Origin: Styela clava | Taxonomy: Eukaryota > Chordata > Ascidiacea > Stolidobranchia > Styelidae | Length of the DNA stretch: 64,000 nucleotides | Reading direction: 5' to 3' | Assembly (NCBI RefSeq): GCF_964204865.1 | Contig: NC_135251.1 | Span: forward strand, 27,032,001 to 27,096,000 | Shown: positions 60,963-64,000 of the stretch, one piece after another | Layout: the number at the start of each line of letters is the position of its first letter | Numbering within the stretch: position 1 is the first letter of the stretch | Translations under genes and position numbers: made by a program | The notes under the pieces: generated by a model | The model's input: the letters and a program-made list of their open reading frames with translations, nothing else | Told to the model about the DNA's origin: nothing | Databases searched by the model: none

Positions 60963-63304
60963 ATGGATAGGCTGCCTGTTGGGTTAGGACAGCGAGTTCG
61001 AAACAATATTCAGGTGAGTTAAATGTTCTTTATACCCATTGTTTTCATTGCTATTATATTGCTTTCATTTTACTATTGTATAAGTGGTAAATTAGAGGTT
61101 TTCGGGCCTATACGACTTGGACTTATTAACTAATACAGAAGTCTAGATTGATGGATGATTCTCTTCTGCATCCAACTCACTAACAGCGGGTTCTATCGTT
61201 TTCTCACAAATAGGCCAAACTTAAAACCTATATGACAATACATAAGCTTATCATGAAGAAACTTAAACGTAATACACTCACTTTCAAAACTTTCGCAAAT
61301 AATACATAAGCTTATCATGAAGAAACTTAAACGTAATACACTCACTTTCAAAACTTTCGCAAATGTAGCGCAAAATCCATGGTTTAATAGAGATTCGCCA
61401 TAGCCTTTTTACTTTAATATATTATTGTGTATGGATTGGATCTTTGTACAAAGACCCTACCAACGTTCAAAATAAGAGAATTAGTAATTATCCAGTTTAA
61501 GTTAGGAATGCAGATTGCACTGGAAATTCAAATTTTTAAATCATTCCTAACCCCAAATGGATAATTACTAATATGTGATTTTAAAACGTGGCGGGAGCTT
61601 TGTGCAAAAGATCCGATAAATTCAGTCCCACTGTCCATTGATTATGCTAGCTACAGTTCTGCGACAATTTATTTATCAATATCTTAACTTTTTTCAGATG
61701 AAGAAATATTGAAGGTTAAAGATTCAAAGACACGAACTAACGAACGAGGAATATTACAAGTAAATATTATTTGAACATTTTATTTGACGCCTATTGATTC
61801 CTGTATACCACTGTTTTTGTTTAAAATGCTAAAAAATTCGATGCGAGCGCACCGCGTCTCTGGTCTTGCGATCAGAGTCAGCATTGTTATGCCACTTATC
61901 TGACCATGTGTTTTCTCTCGAAATTGTAAGATTTATATAAAAAAAGTCAGACCCACGTTCACGTTTAAAATGCTAAATAGTTTGATGCAATGTTCCCTCT
62001 AATTTTTGTAGTATGTGTGCGCAGAAATTTTGGTGTGTGCGCACTTTTTTGGAAATGACTAATATTTGTGCAAAAACCAATGAAGAAATTTTAGCGTTTT
62101 AACTGGGTAATGGGTGGGCCAACAACAAACTTTCTCAACCTGCCAACCGAGAACATTGTCACATTACATCCAAATACGTCTGTGCGCAGTAAATCTATGC
62201 GTGTGCGCAGCCTCTGAAAGCTGTGTGCGCGCGCACACGCGCACACCTTAGAGGGAACACTGGTTTGATGCAAGCCAACATTGGGTGCTCCTGATGTATG
62301 CGCACCAAAATGTCGCATAACCTGAATCCTAACCAGGTACACAACCCGAGTTCAGGTTGTGCGCCATCTTGGTGCGCATACTTCAGGAGGTCCGAACATT
62401 GTTATGCCGCTTTTTTGATCCTGTGCATTCTATCGAAATTGTGAGATTTCGATTTTGCACAAGCTTCAATAATATTGTTTCAAAGCAGAAGTCCAAAAAA
62501 GTACTATAAATATAGTATCTTGTATCAAATTGGTGTACTCTTTGCGACCCCTAAAATTCGTTGCGCGCTTCCCTGCTGGATAGCGATCCCCAGTTTGCGA
62601 TCTCTACCGTGAACAATGTGATAATGCTACAAATTACTGATCAGAGGTAATTAATTAGTCATAAACTCCATGAAAGAGTTAAATAAATTCATTGAGTATT
62701 TTATTGTTATTGTAATATTTGCAATTTGTGCAGTTTGAAGACTACACCTGATATGTTATAGAGTTTATATTTGAAATTTAATGTCAAACGCTGAATAAAT
62801 TTTATTCGTCTATTCGTCTAAACTTTCTAAATTTTAAATTTTATGAAATTAAATATCGAAATTTACCCGTTACGTATTTTATTAAAACTTACGTATATTT
62901 TTAGAAGAAAATATTCAGAAAAGAGTCTCACTTTAACAATACAAAATGAGGTACAATATGATACACTAACATATCATTTTAACTAAAGGATGTAAATTTG
63001 GTGAAATCAGCGACATAGTTGAAAATGACCTCAATTAAATTACATAGTTGGTTTTTTGTATCTTTAGCATAAGCATAGCTTTGTAGTGTCTCTGTCAAAT
63101 AACATTTGTGTGAATTAACTACCTGAAAATGGCATAGTTGGCTCCATGAAATTTAGTTTAATTCAAATTTAGAATTGACTTACACAAAATCACGATCTAT
63201 ATATTGATTTTCAGCGTTTTAAAACACTGCTTGAAAGTCGACAGAACAATTTATCATTGCACCAAAAGAAATTCGTCAAGTGTCAGATTTTCATCACTGA
63301 GTGA
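60963..63304 (+). CDS. Candidate small spliced gene, unrecognised
   Basis: Three exon-like segments: 60963-61013 (ATG, MDRLPVGLGQRVRNNIQ, donor CAG|GTGAGT); 61698-61759 (acceptor ACTTTTTTCAG, frame DEEILKVKDSKTRTNERG then ILQ, donor CAA|GTAAAT); 63215-63304 (acceptor ATTGATTTTCAG, frame RFKTLLESRQNNLSLHQKKF..., TGA at 63302-63304). The last two join in phase 0. The first ends in phase 0 while the second needs phase 1, so the first may be a leader exon or a linking exon is missing. A GA|GTGAGA near 63300 could be a donor instead of the end. Confidence 0.35.
61237..61364. repeat. Exact 64-bp tandem duplication
   Basis: 61237-61300 and 61301-61364 appear identical, so the duplication is recent or an assembly artefact. 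Confidence 0.9.
61438..61615. repeat. Palindromic repeat
   Basis: The left arm (GGATCTTTGTACAAAG ... TTAGTAATTATCCA ... GTTAGGAATG) is inverted in the right arm (CATTCCTAACC ... TGGATAATTACTAA ... GTGCAAAAGATCC). A partial relative lies at 60521-60692. No clear target duplication. Confidence 0.6.
61988..62262. mobile_element. hAT MITE with perfect target duplication
   Basis: The left end CAATGTTCCCTCTAATTTTT and the right end TTAGAGGGAACACTG are inverted repeats bounding 275 bp. An 8-bp duplication GTTTGATG flanks it (61980-61987 and 62263-62270). It contains an alternating GCGC/CACA tract that is nearly palindromic. A second copy lies at 46737-46995. Confidence 0.93.
62284..62393. mobile_element. 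Foldback MITE, copy C
   Basis: The left arm GGTGCTCCTGATGTATGCG and the inverted right arm (reversed: GGACCTCCTGAAGTATGCG) bound 110 bp. The flanks CAACATTG and GAACATTG match at 7 of 8 bases. It inserted only 21 bases from the hAT MITE at 61988-62262. Confidence 0.75.
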
Positions 63305-63887
63305 GATGGAGGCCTATCAAGTCTGAAGAGCAAGTATGTAATCATATCATTTGAAATCTTTCAATTTACATGTCTATAAATAAATAATATTTTTTTTTTC
63401 GGGAAATCGACAGACAAATTATTACTTTTAATATTTTGAGTATAATCGCGAAATTAACTATTCTGTACTACAAATTAACTGTAGCAATATCCGGTGAATA
63501 TTGGCGTAGTCAGTATAGCGCTGCACGTTCAGGGGCTAACTGCTGTGTTGTCCCATCTGCTGTTGTTTCGTTTAATCGTCCAAACCGAAAGACCAATTAC
63601 TATCTTGTAATGTCAATTTAGGTAAAGTTCATTGGGTCAGCATAAATAAAGTGCGTTTCATCGCAATAGGGCGTCACGTTGTGATTACTACAAACAGTGA
63701 ATTTTTTTTAAAGTGATACTATAAGTTAATCCAGCAGTGTATATCTGCAGAGATACTGAAAGGATTTGAACTATGCCTCGTTAAGTGCAATTCGGTTAAA
63801 ACACAACACCAACTTAATAACCATGCAAATATTAAAACTTATTGTTTACCTTGTTGTTTATAATGGGGTGCCTATATACACAATAAT

Positions 63888-64000
63888 ATGCCTAAATTCC
63901 CTGAAATCGTAGTCCTGGCGTTTTTTATTAATCTGATGAGCGTTTTTGCCACAAATGATAATGGTAATCAGACTAATGTCTTAAATTTAACTGTAGCTCA
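63888..64000 (+). CDS. Candidate first exon of a secreted or membrane protein, cut by the window end
   Basis: The ATG at 63888 opens a frame that stays open to the last base (37 complete codons). MPKFPEIVVLAFFINLMSV is a short positive N-region and hydrophobic core, followed by FATNDNGNQTNVLNLT: a signal peptide with likely cleavage after SVFA and two possible N-glycosylation sites (NQT, NLT). The upstream ATG near 63863 is in another frame and closes at once. Family unknown. Confidence 0.4.
   Translation, partial: MPKFPEIVVLAFFINLMSVFATNDNGNQTNVLNLTVA

Overview
The window is animal nuclear DNA: genes are split by GT-AG introns, most non-coding DNA is AT-rich, and transposon relics are everywhere. 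Four spliced protein genes can be read with exon phases that agree across every junction. Pellino and TEDC1 are metazoan families. The tRNA-derived SINE, compact introns and dense DNA transposons suggest an invertebrate, possibly a tunicate, but the sequence does not settle the species.

Layout. 1-2900: no gene recognised; presumably an intron of the pellino gene or its upstream flank. 2901-10338 (+): the 3' seven coding exons of a Pellino E3 ubiquitin ligase; its N-terminal exons are not found in the window. 12860-17241 (-): complete ARMT1 (DUF89 family), seven exons, 440 residues. 20381-24530 (+): complete TEDC1, seven exons, 374 residues. ARMT1 and TEDC1 may be head to head, because a candidate TEDC1 leader exon lies about 0.4 kb from the ARMT1 start. 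26874-33026: a complete hAT transposon with a perfect 8-bp target duplication and an intact 884-codon transposase; it carries a nested TA-type MITE and a nested second hAT element. 33847-34940: tandem array of a ~407-bp repeat. 36809-41884 (-): complete seven-exon gene for a 574-residue coiled-coil protein I do not recognise. 44.5-47.5 kb: three unrelated minisatellites. 47.8-48.8 kb: 5'-truncated LINE reverse transcriptase with one in-frame stop. 49-64 kb: mostly repeats, with several protein-like exon candidates on both strands and, at the right edge, a candidate signal-peptide exon cut by the window end.

The four host genes have separate roles: innate immune ubiquitin signalling, phosphometabolite repair or carboxyl methylation, centriole triplet microtubules, and an unknown coiled-coil protein. 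They do not form a pathway. The most striking property is transposon diversity. At least seven different hAT-type terminal sequences occur in 64 kb, four of them on elements with exact 8-bp duplications. A foldback family whose copies also carry 8-bp duplications (two perfect, one 7/8) is present three times.
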